Positions 55,532 to 63,578 of a DNA stretch of 64,000 bases are shown in pieces. Origin of the DNA: Cellulomonas soli (GTDB lineage Bacteria > Actinomycetota > Actinomycetes > Actinomycetales > Cellulomonadaceae). The stretch's first letter is position 1; each line of letters opens with the position of its first letter. The stretch is from the NCBI RefSeq assembly GCF_013409305.1, contig NZ_JACBZJ010000001.1, forward strand, positions 620,001-684,000, given 5' to 3'. Below the pieces are notes generated by a model. That model worked only from the letters and a program-made list of their open reading frames with translations. It had not been told where the DNA came from and did no database searches. The position numbers were made by a program, and so were the translations under genes.

Positions 55532-58060
55532 ATGCAGACCGCGCCGCTCCCCGACGGCTGGACCGTCGCCGCCACCGCCGGGCCCGTGCCGGCCGACCTC
55601 CCGTCGGCCGTACCCGCGCAGGTGCCGGGCTGCGTGCACACCGACCTGCTCGCCGCAGGGGCGATCGCCGACCCCTATCTCGACGCGAACGAGACGGACC
55701 TGCGGTGGATGCACGACGTCGACTGGCGCTACACGCGGCTGCTCGAGCTGGCCCCGGCGGGCGCCGAGGAGCGGGTCGACCTGGTCCTCGACGGCATCGA
55801 CACCGTCGGCACCGTCCGGCTGGGCGCCGTCGAGCTGGGACGGACCGCGAACATGCACCGCTCGTACCGGTTCGACGTGCGCGCGCAGGCCGACGGCGTG
55901 GTCCGTGAGCTCACCGTCGACCTGCGCTCGGCGACGGCGTATGCCGCCGAGCTGCGTGACGTCCTCGGCGACCGGCCCTCGGCCTACCACCCGATCCCGT
56001 ACAACTTCGTGCGCAAGATGGCCTGCTCGTTCGGCTGGGACTGGGGTCCGGACCTGCGCACCGCCGGGCTGTGGAAGGACGTGCGGGTCGAGCGCTGGAG
56101 CGTCGCGCGCCTGGCGCAGGTGCGCCCGCTGGTGACCGTCGGCCCCGACGGGACGGGCCGGGTCGAGGTGCACGTCGATGTCGAGCGCTCGGGGCTGGGG
56201 GCGGACGGCGTGCTGGTCGTGGAGGTCGACGTGCTCGGCGCGCGTGCCCGTGGTCGGCTCGCTCCCGGTGCGAGCGGCACGGTCGTCACGGTCGAGGTCC
56301 CCGACGCGCCGCTGTGGTGGCCCGTCGGGTACGGCGAGCACCCGCTCGCCGACCTCACCGTCGCCCTGCACGCGGGCGAGGCCGCAACCGGGGCGACCCC
56401 GGATGTCGGCACGGCCCTGGACGCCTGGACGCGCCGGGTCGGCTTCCGCACGGTCGAGCTGGACACCTCCGACGACGAGCACGGCACCCGGTTCACGGTC
56501 GTCGTCAACGGCACGCCCGTCTTCGTCAAGGGGGCGAACTGGATCCCCGACGACCACCTCGTCACCCGACTCACCCGCGCACGGCTGGACCGCCGGCTCG
56601 ACCAGGCGCTCGACGCGCACATGAACCTGCTGCGCGTGTGGGGTGGCGGCATCTTCGAGTCCGAGGACTTCTACGCCGCGTGCGACGAGCGCGGGCTGCT
56701 CGTCTGGCAGGACTTCCTCATGGCGTGCGCGGCCTACCCCGAGGAGTCGCCGCTGTGGGAGGAGGTCGAGGCCGAGGCGCGCGAGAACGTCGTCCGGCTG
56801 ATGAGCCACCCCTCGCTCGTCCTGTGGAACGGCGGCAACGAGAACGCCTGGGGGCACGAGGACTGGGGCTGGAAGGACCGTCTCGGCGACCGCACGTGGG
56901 GCGCCCGCTACGCCGGAGAGCTCTACGGGCGGGTCGTCGCCGAGCTCGACCCGACCCGCCCGTACACCGACAACAGCCCGTTCTCCCCCCGCCGCGACCC
57001 GGCCGACGTGCACCCGAACGACCCCGACCACGGCTCGCACCACCAGTGGGAGGTGTGGAACCGCGTCGACTACACCGAGTACCGCCACGAGATCCCGCGG
57101 TTCTGCTCCGAGTTCGGCTTCCAGGGCCCGCCGACCTGGCGCACCCTGACCGACTTCGTGCACGCGAGCGACGGCGGGCCGTTGGCCGACTCCCCCGCAC
57201 CGAAGGACGACCCCGTCTTCCTGATCCACCAGAAGGCCGACGACGGCAACGGCAAGCTCGACCGCGGCATGGCCCCGCACCTGGGCGTGCCGACCGACTT
57301 CGGCGACTGGCACTGGGCCGCGCAGCTCAACCAGGCCCGTGCGGTGCAGCACGCGGTCGAGCACTACCGCTCGTGGTGGCCGCGCACGGCCGGCGCGATC
57401 GTCTGGCAGCTCAACGACTGCTGGCCGGTGACGTCCTGGGCGGCGATCGACTCGCAGGGACGACCCAAGCCGCTGTGGTTCGCCCTGCGGCACGCCTACG
57501 CCCCGCGCCTGCTCGCGGTCGTCGAGCGGGAGGGCGCCCCGGCGCTGGCGATCGTCAACGACACGGACGAACGCTGGTCCGGAACGCTGGACCTGCGCCG
57601 CGAGAGGTTCGCGGGGACGCCGCTGGCGCACGGGTCCGCGCCGGTCGAGGTGCCGGCGCGATCGGTGCACGTGCTGCCGCTCGACCCCGCGCTCGCGGTG
57701 GCCGACGACCCGACGGGCGAGGTGCTGGTCGCCGCGCTCGACGACGTCCGGGTCGTGCACACGTTCGCCGAGGACGTGGAACTCCAGCTCGACCCCGCTC
57801 CCCTCGAGGTGAAGGCGGTCACCGTGCCCGGCGGGTACCGCGTCGACGTGACGGCCCGCTCGCTCGCCACGGCCGTGTGCCTGCTGGTCGACCGTGCGGC
57901 TGCGGACGCCCGGGTCGACGACGCGCTCGTGGACCTTCCGGCCGGCGCCTCGTGGTCGTTCCACGTCACCACCGAGGCGGTGCTCGACCCCCTGGTGCTC
58001 ACCGCGGCGCCCGTGCTGCGGACCGCGAACGACCTGCGCGCCGTGGCGGTGCAGCGGTGA
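55532..58060 (+). CDS. GH2 beta-mannosidase
   Basis: 842 residues, no signal peptide. GH2 sandwich domain with features of beta-mannosidases: VDWRYTRLLEL, GRTANMHRSYRFDV, and FGWDWGPDLRTAGLWKDVRVE. TIM barrel: FVKGANWIPDD, LLRVWGGGIFESEDFY, acid/base Glu437 in LWNGGNEN, nucleophile Glu527 in RFCSEFGFQG, and AIVWQLNDCWPVTSWAAID. The FGWDWGP and WNGGNEN motifs separate it from beta-galactosidases. AGGAG lies nine bases before ATG 55532. Expected to trim mannose from the non-reducing end of imported manno-oligosaccharides. Confidence 0.93.
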   Translation: MQTAPLPDGWTVAATAGPVPADLPSAVPAQVPGCVHTDLLAAGAIADPYLDANETDLRWMHDVDWRYTRLLELAPAGAEERVDLVLDGIDTVGTVRLGAVELGRTANMHRSYRFDVRAQADGVVRELTVDLRSATAYAAELRDVLGDRPSAYHPIPYNFVRKMACSFGWDWGPDLRTAGLWKDVRVERWSVARLAQVRPLVTVGPDGTGRVEVHVDVERSGLGADGVLVVEVDVLGARARGRLAPGASGTVVTVEVPDAPLWWPVGYGEHPLADLTVALHAGEAATGATPDVGTALDAWTRRVGFRTVELDTSDDEHGTRFTVVVNGTPVFVKGANWIPDDHLVTRLTRARLDRRLDQALDAHMNLLRVWGGGIFESEDFYAACDERGLLVWQDFLMACAAYPEESPLWEEVEAEARENVVRLMSHPSLVLWNGGNENAWGHEDWGWKDRLGDRTWGARYAGELYGRVVAELDPTRPYTDNSPFSPRRDPADVHPNDPDHGSHHQWEVWNRVDYTEYRHEIPRFCSEFGFQGPPTWRTLTDFVHASDGGPLADSPAPKDDPVFLIHQKADDGNGKLDRGMAPHLGVPTDFGDWHWAAQLNQARAVQHAVEHYRSWWPRTAGAIVWQLNDCWPVTSWAAIDSQGRPKPLWFALRHAYAPRLLAVVEREGAPALAIVNDTDERWSGTLDLRRERFAGTPLAHGSAPVEVPARSVHVLPLDPALAVADDPTGEVLVAALDDVRVVHTFAEDVELQLDPAPLEVKAVTVPGGYRVDVTARSLATAVCLLVDRAAADARVDDALVDLPAGASWSFHVTTEAVLDPLVLTAAPVLRTANDLRAVAVQR

Positions 58061-59511
58061 GCGGGGTCCGACCGGCCGGGCGCCGGTTCCCCGACGGCTT
58101 CCTCTGGGGCGCAGCCACGGCCGCGTACCAGATCGAGGGCGCCGTCACGGAGGACGGGCGCGGCCCCTCGATCTGGGACACGTTCTCGCACACGCCCGGC
58201 AAGGTCGCCGGGGGCGACACCGGCGACGTGGCCGCCGACCACTACCACCGGGTCCCGCAGGACGTGGCGCTCATGGGCGACCTCGGGCTGCAGGCCTACC
58301 GGTTCTCGGTCGCCTGGCCGCGCATCCAGGCCACCGGTCGTGGCCCGGCCAACCCGCTCGGTCTGGCCTTCTACGACGACCTCGTCGACCGGCTGCTGCA
58401 GGCCGGCATCAAGCCGGTCGTCACGCTCTACCACTGGGACCTGCCGCAGGCCCTGCAGGACGCGGGCGGCTGGGCCTCGCGCGACACCGTGCACCGGTAC
58501 GTGGACTACGCGGCGATCGTCGCCGAGGCGCTGGGCGACCGGGTGCACCTGTGGACGACCTTCAACGAGCCGTGGTGCTCGGCCTACCTGGGGCACGGGT
58601 CGGGCGAGCACGCGCCCGGCATCCCCGACCCGGCGCTCGCGCTCGCCTCGGTGCACCACCTCAACCTGGCGCACGGGCTCGGCGGGCGGGCGGTGCGCGC
58701 GGTGCTCGGCGACGACGCGCCGGTGTCCGTCACCTACAACCTGCAGGTGCACCAGGCGGTCTCCGACGACCCCGCGGACCTCGCCGCCGCGCGTGCCCTC
58801 GACGTCGTCGCGAACGAGGTGTTCCTCGGGCCCGTGCTCGAGGGCGCCTACCCCGAGGAGGCGTTCGCCCGGACCGCGCGGTTCACCGACTGGTCGTTCG
58901 TGCAGGACGGCGACCTCGCCGACATCCGCATCCCGCTCGACGTGCTCGGCCTGAACTACTACAACACCTCGCGCGTCGGGGCGCGGCGCGCACCGGTCGC
59001 GGCCGACCCCGAGGCACCGTTCGTGCCGACCACCGCGATCGGCTGCGAGGACGTCGAGTGGTTCGAGCAGCCCGGCCCGCGCACCCAGATGGGCTGGAAC
59101 GTGGACCCGCAGGGCCTGACGGACCTCCTGCTCGACCTGCACCGCCGGTTCCCGGACCTGCCGGTGATGATCACCGAGAACGGCGCCGCGTTCGAGGACG
59201 TCGCCGGTCCGGGAGGCGAGGTCGTCGACACCGCACGCACCGCCTACCTGTACGACCACCTGGACGCCGTCGGTGCCGCGATGGACGCCGGGGCGGACGT
59301 CCGCGGCTACCTGCTGTGGTCCCTCATGGACAACTTCGAGTGGGCGTGGGGGTACTCGCGGCGGTTCGGCATCGTCCGCGTCGACTACGACACGCAGCGG
59401 CGCACCGTGAAGGACTCGGGCGCCTGGTACCGCGAGCTGATCCGCACCGGGCGCCTGCCCGCGGTGCCGACCGAGCCGTCGTCGCCCGACCCCCTGACCG
59501 TGGAGGCCTGA
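58057..59511 (+). CDS. GH1 beta-glucosidase
   Basis: 484 residues, no signal peptide. GH1 motifs: RRFPDGFLWGAATAAYQIEGA, YRFSVAWPRIQ, TLYHWDLPQALQD, acid/base Glu171 in TTFNEPW, nucleophile Glu374 in MITENGAAF, and SLMDNFEWAWGYSRRFGIVRVD. The GTG start overlaps the mannosidase stop. In this operon it would remove glucose, or possibly mannose, from beta-linked oligosaccharides. Confidence 0.94.
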   Translation: MSGVRPAGRRFPDGFLWGAATAAYQIEGAVTEDGRGPSIWDTFSHTPGKVAGGDTGDVAADHYHRVPQDVALMGDLGLQAYRFSVAWPRIQATGRGPANPLGLAFYDDLVDRLLQAGIKPVVTLYHWDLPQALQDAGGWASRDTVHRYVDYAAIVAEALGDRVHLWTTFNEPWCSAYLGHGSGEHAPGIPDPALALASVHHLNLAHGLGGRAVRAVLGDDAPVSVTYNLQVHQAVSDDPADLAAARALDVVANEVFLGPVLEGAYPEEAFARTARFTDWSFVQDGDLADIRIPLDVLGLNYYNTSRVGARRAPVAADPEAPFVPTTAIGCEDVEWFEQPGPRTQMGWNVDPQGLTDLLLDLHRRFPDLPVMITENGAAFEDVAGPGGEVVDTARTAYLYDHLDAVGAAMDAGADVRGYLLWSLMDNFEWAWGYSRRFGIVRVDYDTQRRTVKDSGAWYRELIRTGRLPAVPTEPSSPDPLTVEA

Positions 59512-59513
59512 CC

Positions 59514-60485
59514 GTGCCTAGCATCGACATGCCGCTCGAGGAGCTCGAGCGCTACCGCCCCGACGTGGCCGAGCCGGACGACTTCGCCGAGCTGTGGAGC
59601 ACGACGCTCGCCGAGGCCCGCGCCCTGCCCCTGGACCTGGTCGTGACCCCGGTCGCCACCGACCTGCGGCTGATCGACGTGCACGACGTGGAGTTCGCCG
59701 GGTTCGCCGGTGACCGCATCAAGGCCTGGTACCTGCGCCCGGCCGGGGTCACCGGGCCGCTGCCCGTGATCGTCGAGTACAACGGCTACGGCGGTGGCCG
59801 CGGCCTGCCGCACGAGCGCCTCGGGTTCGTCGCCGCCGGCTACGCCTACCTGTTCATGGACACCCGCGGCCAGGGCTCGACGTGGGGATCCGGCGGCAGC
59901 ACACCCGACCCGCACGGCTCCGGGCCTGCACTGCCCGGCTTCATGACGCGCGGGGTCCTCGATATCCGCGGCTACTACTACCGCCGTCTGTTCACCGACG
60001 CGGTCCGTGCCGTCGACGCGGCCCGCTCGCTCGACGGCGTCGACCCCGACCGCGTCGTGGTGACCGGCGGGTCGCAGGGCGGCGGCATCACGCTCGCGGT
60101 CGCAGGGCTCGTCGACGGCCTGGCCGGCGTCATGGCGGACGTGCCGTTCCTCGCGCACGTGCAGCGGGGCGTCGAGGTCGCACTGACCGATCCGTACGCC
60201 GAGATCGTCCGCTACCTGGCCGTGCACCGCGACCACGCCGAGCAGGTGTTCCGCACGCTCTCCTACGTCGACGGCGTCAACCACGCCCGCCGCGCGAGCG
60301 CACCGGCGCTCTTCTCGGTCGCCCTGCTCGACGCCACGTGCCCGCCGTCCACGGTGTACGCCGCCTACCGCGCCTACGCCGGGCCGAAGGAGATCGCCGT
60401 CTACCGGTTCAACGACCACGAGGGCGGTCAGGCCTACCAGCTCGCCCGCCAGCTCACCTGGCTGCGCACGACGTTGGGCCACTGA
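59514..60485 (+). CDS. CE7 acetyl xylan esterase / cephalosporin-C deacetylase-like
   Basis: 323 residues, cytoplasmic. Alpha/beta hydrolase of carbohydrate esterase family 7: PLPVIVEYNGYGGGRG, FMDTRGQGSTWGSGG, nucleophile Ser187 in VVTGGSQGGGI, the Asp in LLDATCPPSTVYAAY, and the His in RFNDHEGG. CE7 enzymes remove acetyl groups from short imported oligosaccharides inside the cell, matching its place at the end of the operon. GTG 59514 is two bases after the GH1 stop. Confidence 0.92.
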   Translation: MPSIDMPLEELERYRPDVAEPDDFAELWSTTLAEARALPLDLVVTPVATDLRLIDVHDVEFAGFAGDRIKAWYLRPAGVTGPLPVIVEYNGYGGGRGLPHERLGFVAAGYAYLFMDTRGQGSTWGSGGSTPDPHGSGPALPGFMTRGVLDIRGYYYRRLFTDAVRAVDAARSLDGVDPDRVVVTGGSQGGGITLAVAGLVDGLAGVMADVPFLAHVQRGVEVALTDPYAEIVRYLAVHRDHAEQVFRTLSYVDGVNHARRASAPALFSVALLDATCPPSTVYAAYRAYAGPKEIAVYRFNDHEGGQAYQLARQLTWLRTTLGH

Positions 60486-60539
60486 TCGACCGGTGAGACG
60501 TCCGAGCTCGTCCCGACCGGGCGCCCTCGGGCTCCGGCC

Positions 60540-60584
60540 GTCAACCCGCATTGACACGTCGCGAGTGTCAACCTAGATTGACAT
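60540..60584 (+). promoter_or_regulatory. promoter embedded in an array of TTGAC/GTCAA dyads
   Basis: Consensus-like promoter: -35 TTGACA (60551-60556), 17-bp spacer, -10 TAGATT (60574-60579). The region alternates half-sites: GTCAA-N6-TTGACAC-N7-GTGTCAA-N6-TTGACA, so the -35 is itself one arm of a perfect TTGACAC-N7-GTGTCAA dyad (60551-60571). The expected start coincides with the HTH gene's GTG. The architecture recalls HspR/HAIR operators (7-bp arms, 7-bp gap) but the sequence differs. Confidence 0.75.
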
Positions 60585-60586
60585 CC

Positions 60587-60796
60587 GTGACCGATCAGCT
60601 CCTCACCGCCGCAGCTGGCGACGACCCTGCCGCCGGCCTGCGCGCCGTGCGCGCGCTCCGGGCGCTCGCCGACCGGCTCGAGGCGCTGCACGTCGAGCAC
60701 GCGCGATCGCGCGGCTGGTCGTGGCAGCAGGTCGCCGACGCGCTGGGCGTCTCCCGGCAGGCCGTCCACAAGCGCTACGGGAAGAGGTTCGGCTGA
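60587..60796 (+). CDS. small helix-turn-helix protein (69 aa)
   Basis: 69 residues: an N-terminal amphipathic helical part (residues 15-40, ALRADRLEALHVEHARSRG-like) and a C-terminal helix-turn-helix WSWQQVADALGVSRQAVHKRYGKRFG. It begins with GTG 60587 at the predicted transcription start (leaderless) and its stop overlaps the ATG of the Clp-N gene. Likely DNA-binding and probably autoregulatory on the dyad array directly upstream. Pairing of such a small HTH protein with a Clp-N protein recurs in actinobacteria. Confidence 0.82.
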   Translation: MTDQLLTAAAGDDPAAGLRAVRALRALADRLEALHVEHARSRGWSWQQVADALGVSRQAVHKRYGKRFG

Positions 60797-61362
60797 TGTT
60801 CGAGAAGTTCGCCACCGACGCCCGCGAGGCCGTCGTCCGCGCGCAGGAGGCCGCCCGCACGGCGGGCTCCGACCACATCGGCGCCGAGCACCTGCTCCTG
60901 GGCGCCGTGATCACCCCGGGCTCGGTCGCGGGCCGGGCGGTCGAACGGCTCGGCCTGCGGACGGGCGACGTCGTCGTCCTGGTCCGTCACCTGCCGACCG
61001 AGGTGCTCGACGCCGAGGCGCTGGCCGCCGTGGGCGTCGACCTCGACGCGGTCCGCGCCCAGGCCGAGGCGACCTTCGGCCCCGGGGCGCTCGACGGCAC
61101 GCGCACCCCGCAGCGACGCACCCACCTGCCCTTCGACGCCGCGGCGAAGAAGACCCTCGAGGTCGCCCTGCGCGAGGCCGTGCGGTTCAAGCAGCGCCGG
61201 ATCGACACCGGCCACCTGCTGTTCGCGTGCGCCCGGCTCGACGAGACACGTGCGCACGACGTGCTCGACCGCCTCGGCGTGACCCCGCAGGCCCTCCGAC
61301 AGGCCGTCGTCGCCGTCTGGGCGGACGGGGACGAGACCTCCTCCTCGCACGACTCGCACTGA
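60796..61362 (+). CDS. Clp N-terminal-domain protein without ATPase
   Basis: 188 residues made of two Clp-N repeats: FEKFATDAREAVVRAQEAARTAGSDHIGAEHLLLG at the start and PFDAAAKKTLEVALREAVRFKQRRIDTGHLLFA in the second half. No Walker motifs follow, so it has the substrate- or adaptor-binding part of ClpC/ClpA without an unfoldase. Its ATG overlaps the HTH stop (TGATG), fixing the start and coupling the pair. It could compete for Clp adaptors or hand the HTH protein to ClpCP; this is inference. Ends in a Ser/His-rich tail. Confidence 0.85.
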   Translation: MFEKFATDAREAVVRAQEAARTAGSDHIGAEHLLLGAVITPGSVAGRAVERLGLRTGDVVVLVRHLPTEVLDAEALAAVGVDLDAVRAQAEATFGPGALDGTRTPQRRTHLPFDAAAKKTLEVALREAVRFKQRRIDTGHLLFACARLDETRAHDVLDRLGVTPQALRQAVVAVWADGDETSSSHDSH

Positions 61363-61419
61363 CGGCAGCCGGTCACGCCGGCACCGGTCGACGCACGGCG
61401 CGCGCCTCGGCGGGGCGCT

Positions 61420-61851
61420 TCAGCCGGCATTCAGTCCGAGGCGCAGCACGGTCGCGAGCACCATGAGCCCGAACAGCCCCCAGGCCGCCCCGCCCACCAC
61501 CATCGCCGGGCCGAGCACCCCCCGCGCGCTGCCGGCAGCGGACAGGGCCACGTCCTGCGGCCGGAGCGGATCGACCCAGACGACGAACCGCTGACCCGGG
61601 TGCACCAGCCACCCCTGACGCGGGATCGAGGAGAAGCCCTCGACCCGTGTCGCCCGCGACCACCCGCCCGGGACGGGGTAGTCGAACGTCACCCGGCTGG
61701 GGTTCGTGAAGTTCGTGTAGTCGACGACCACCGCCTCGACCGGGACCCGGTGCGCCGTCGACGCGCTCCGCAGGACCCGCAGGCCCGCGACCACGAGCAC
61801 CACCGCCGGCACGAGCGCCACGAGGGCCACGAGCGAGGCGAAGAACCCCAT
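61420..61851 (-). CDS. DUF3592 membrane protein
   Basis: 143 residues with a hydrophobic segment at each end (about 3-25 and 112-138) and a central beta-rich domain of the DUF3592 type (VEAVVVDYTNFTNPSRVTFDYPVPGG...GQRFVVWVDPLRPQDV). ATG 61851 is chosen; an upstream ATG at 61884 would overlap the previous gene. Lies 13 bp after the OmpA-like gene on the same strand. Function unknown. Confidence 0.75.
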   Translation of the reverse strand: MGFFASLVALVALVPAVVLVVAGLRVLRSASTAHRVPVEAVVVDYTNFTNPSRVTFDYPVPGGWSRATRVEGFSSIPRQGWLVHPGQRFVVWVDPLRPQDVALSAAGSARGVLGPAMVVGGAAWGLFGLMVLATVLRLGLNAG

Positions 61852-61864
61852 GCCCCCGGACACG

Positions 61865-63502
61865 TCAGGACTCCACCGGGACATCGGTGAGCCGGAACGG
61901 CGGACCTCCGACCTCGATCGTCGTGACGCCGAGGACGTCGTGCCTCACCTGCGGGGCGTCGATCACGACGCTCTCGCCCGACACGTCGGGCCAGACCACC
62001 GTCATCGTGAGCGAGCGGCCGGCCCCCAGACCTCGCAGCATCGTGTCGGCGAGGACCGACCGGGACCCGCCCTCCTGGTAGTCGACCGGGAAGACCCGGG
62101 TCCCGCCGTCGAGCAGGGTCACCCGGGTCGCCGCGGCCTGGAGCTGCGGGTTGAACTCCCCCCGAGCGTCCCAGGCCGCCGTCGCGAACGCCCCGACCAG
62201 AGCCCGGTCGACGCCGTCGAGCTCCGTCACCGTCAGCTCACCGACCACGAAGCCGTCGACCCGGCGGACCTGCTCGACGGACACGCCGAACCTCGCGGTG
62301 TCGGCACCGGAGGTCGCCGCGATCTCGACGCCGTCGACCCCCGGCGCACTGGGGCCCTCCGGGTCGGGGATCGACCCGGAGGGCGCCCCGGGTGTCGCCG
62401 TGGTGCTCGGTGCCGGAGCGATGCCGGAGCCCTGCTCCGGCGTGAGCACGAGCTGAACCCGACGGTTGAGCGCCCGGGCCGCATCGTCGGTGCCCGTCAC
62501 CGCGGGCTCGCTCTCCCCACGCCCTTCGACCGAGACGTCGTAGGAGCTCAGGTCGACCAGCTCGGCGAGGCGGGTCTGCACCGCCTGCGCGCGGCGCTCC
62601 GACAGCGCCTGGTTGTAGGCGTCGTCCGCGACGTCGTCGGTGTGGCCGACGATCTGCAGCACACCGCCCCCCGCGGCGGCGATCTGCGCACCCGCCACCA
62701 GCAGTGCAGCGTCCGCCTCGGCACCGAGCACGTCCTGGTCGGAGGCGAACAGGACGTCCGAGGCCACGTCCACGTCGACCTGCTCGGGCGTCACGCGAGC
62801 GCGCACCTGGCCGTCGACCTGCTCGGTGTACGTCTCGAGGTCGTAGACCGGCGCCTCGAGCGAGCCGGCCAGGGAGTCGGTCAGGTCGTCGAGGCCGGAA
62901 CCCGCCTCGGTGTCCGCGACGACGACCGGCACATCGGTCACCAGGCCTGTCTGCGGGATCATCACCGCGACGTGATCGGCTTGCGGTGCAGCGAACGCCA
63001 GGTGCGCCACCTGCAGCTGACCCTCCGGCTCGACCGAGAGCATCCCCGAGGTGACCACGGGCACCCCGTCCGGCGTCAGCGCGACGGGAGAGACCGCACG
63101 CCCTGCCAGGTCGACCAGACGGACACCGGTCGGTCCGACCAGAGACGCGAGGTAGGGGTCCTGCAGGAGAACCCCCAGGGGCACCTCACCCTCGCCGCCG
63201 ACGCCCTGGGCCTGCAGCCGCAGCACCCCGATGCCGTCGGCGACGACCACAGGACCGACCTTGAGCTCGACCTCGAGACCCTGCCAGTCCACGGTCCGGG
63301 TCACGGGTGCGTCTGACGCCGCGGTCGGTGTCGCGGTGGGTGTCGCGGCGGCCGTGGGCCCGGGAGCAGCGTCACCCCCCGAGCAGCCGCACAGGACGAC
63401 GAGGACCAGCCCCGACGCGAGCGCGCTCCCGGCCTGCCGACGCCTCCGCCCTGGTCGTTCGCTCGTGACACCTCGGGCCGCCGCTCGTCCGCTCGTCTGC
63501 AC
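61865..63502 (-). CDS. OmpA-like lipoprotein
   Basis: 545 residues. Signal peptide with lipobox VLCGC, Cys40, then a Thr/Pro/Ala-rich linker. An OmpA C-terminal peptidoglycan-binding-like domain lies in the centre (about residues 250-365): VDVDVASDVLFASDQDVL, LQIVGHTDDVADDAYNQALSERRAQAV, VEGRGESEPAVTGTDDAARALNRRVQLVL. The NxxLSxxRAxxV consensus is recognisable. A Pro/Gly linker and a beta-rich C-terminal domain of about 150 residues follow. GTG 63502 is chosen because -10-like TAGGGT ends seven bases upstream; GTG/ATG codons further up (to 63544) are possible. Confidence 0.82.
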   Translation of the reverse strand: MQTSGRAAARGVTSERPGRRRRQAGSALASGLVLVVLCGCSGGDAAPGPTAAATPTATPTAASDAPVTRTVDWQGLEVELKVGPVVVADGIGVLRLQAQGVGGEGEVPLGVLLQDPYLASLVGPTGVRLVDLAGRAVSPVALTPDGVPVVTSGMLSVEPEGQLQVAHLAFAAPQADHVAVMIPQTGLVTDVPVVVADTEAGSGLDDLTDSLAGSLEAPVYDLETYTEQVDGQVRARVTPEQVDVDVASDVLFASDQDVLGAEADAALLVAGAQIAAAGGGVLQIVGHTDDVADDAYNQALSERRAQAVQTRLAELVDLSSYDVSVEGRGESEPAVTGTDDAARALNRRVQLVLTPEQGSGIAPAPSTTATPGAPSGSIPDPEGPSAPGVDGVEIAATSGADTARFGVSVEQVRRVDGFVVGELTVTELDGVDRALVGAFATAAWDARGEFNPQLQAAATRVTLLDGGTRVFPVDYQEGGSRSVLADTMLRGLGAGRSLTMTVVWPDVSGESVVIDAPQVRHDVLGVTTIEVGGPPFRLTDVPVES

Positions 63503-63578
63503 GGCCTGCACCCTAGCGAGAAGACACGACAAATCGGACATCACCGACGTCCCGCCGATGCCCGCCCGTCACGAGGAG

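Noticed and set aside
54863..59511. Long frames shadowing or extending upstream of GH2 and GH1 on the plus strand
   Set aside because: The extra residues before each catalytic protein are low-complexity Arg/Gly/Pro. The GH2 gene has a clear ribosome-binding site at 55532 and the GH1 start overlaps the preceding stop.
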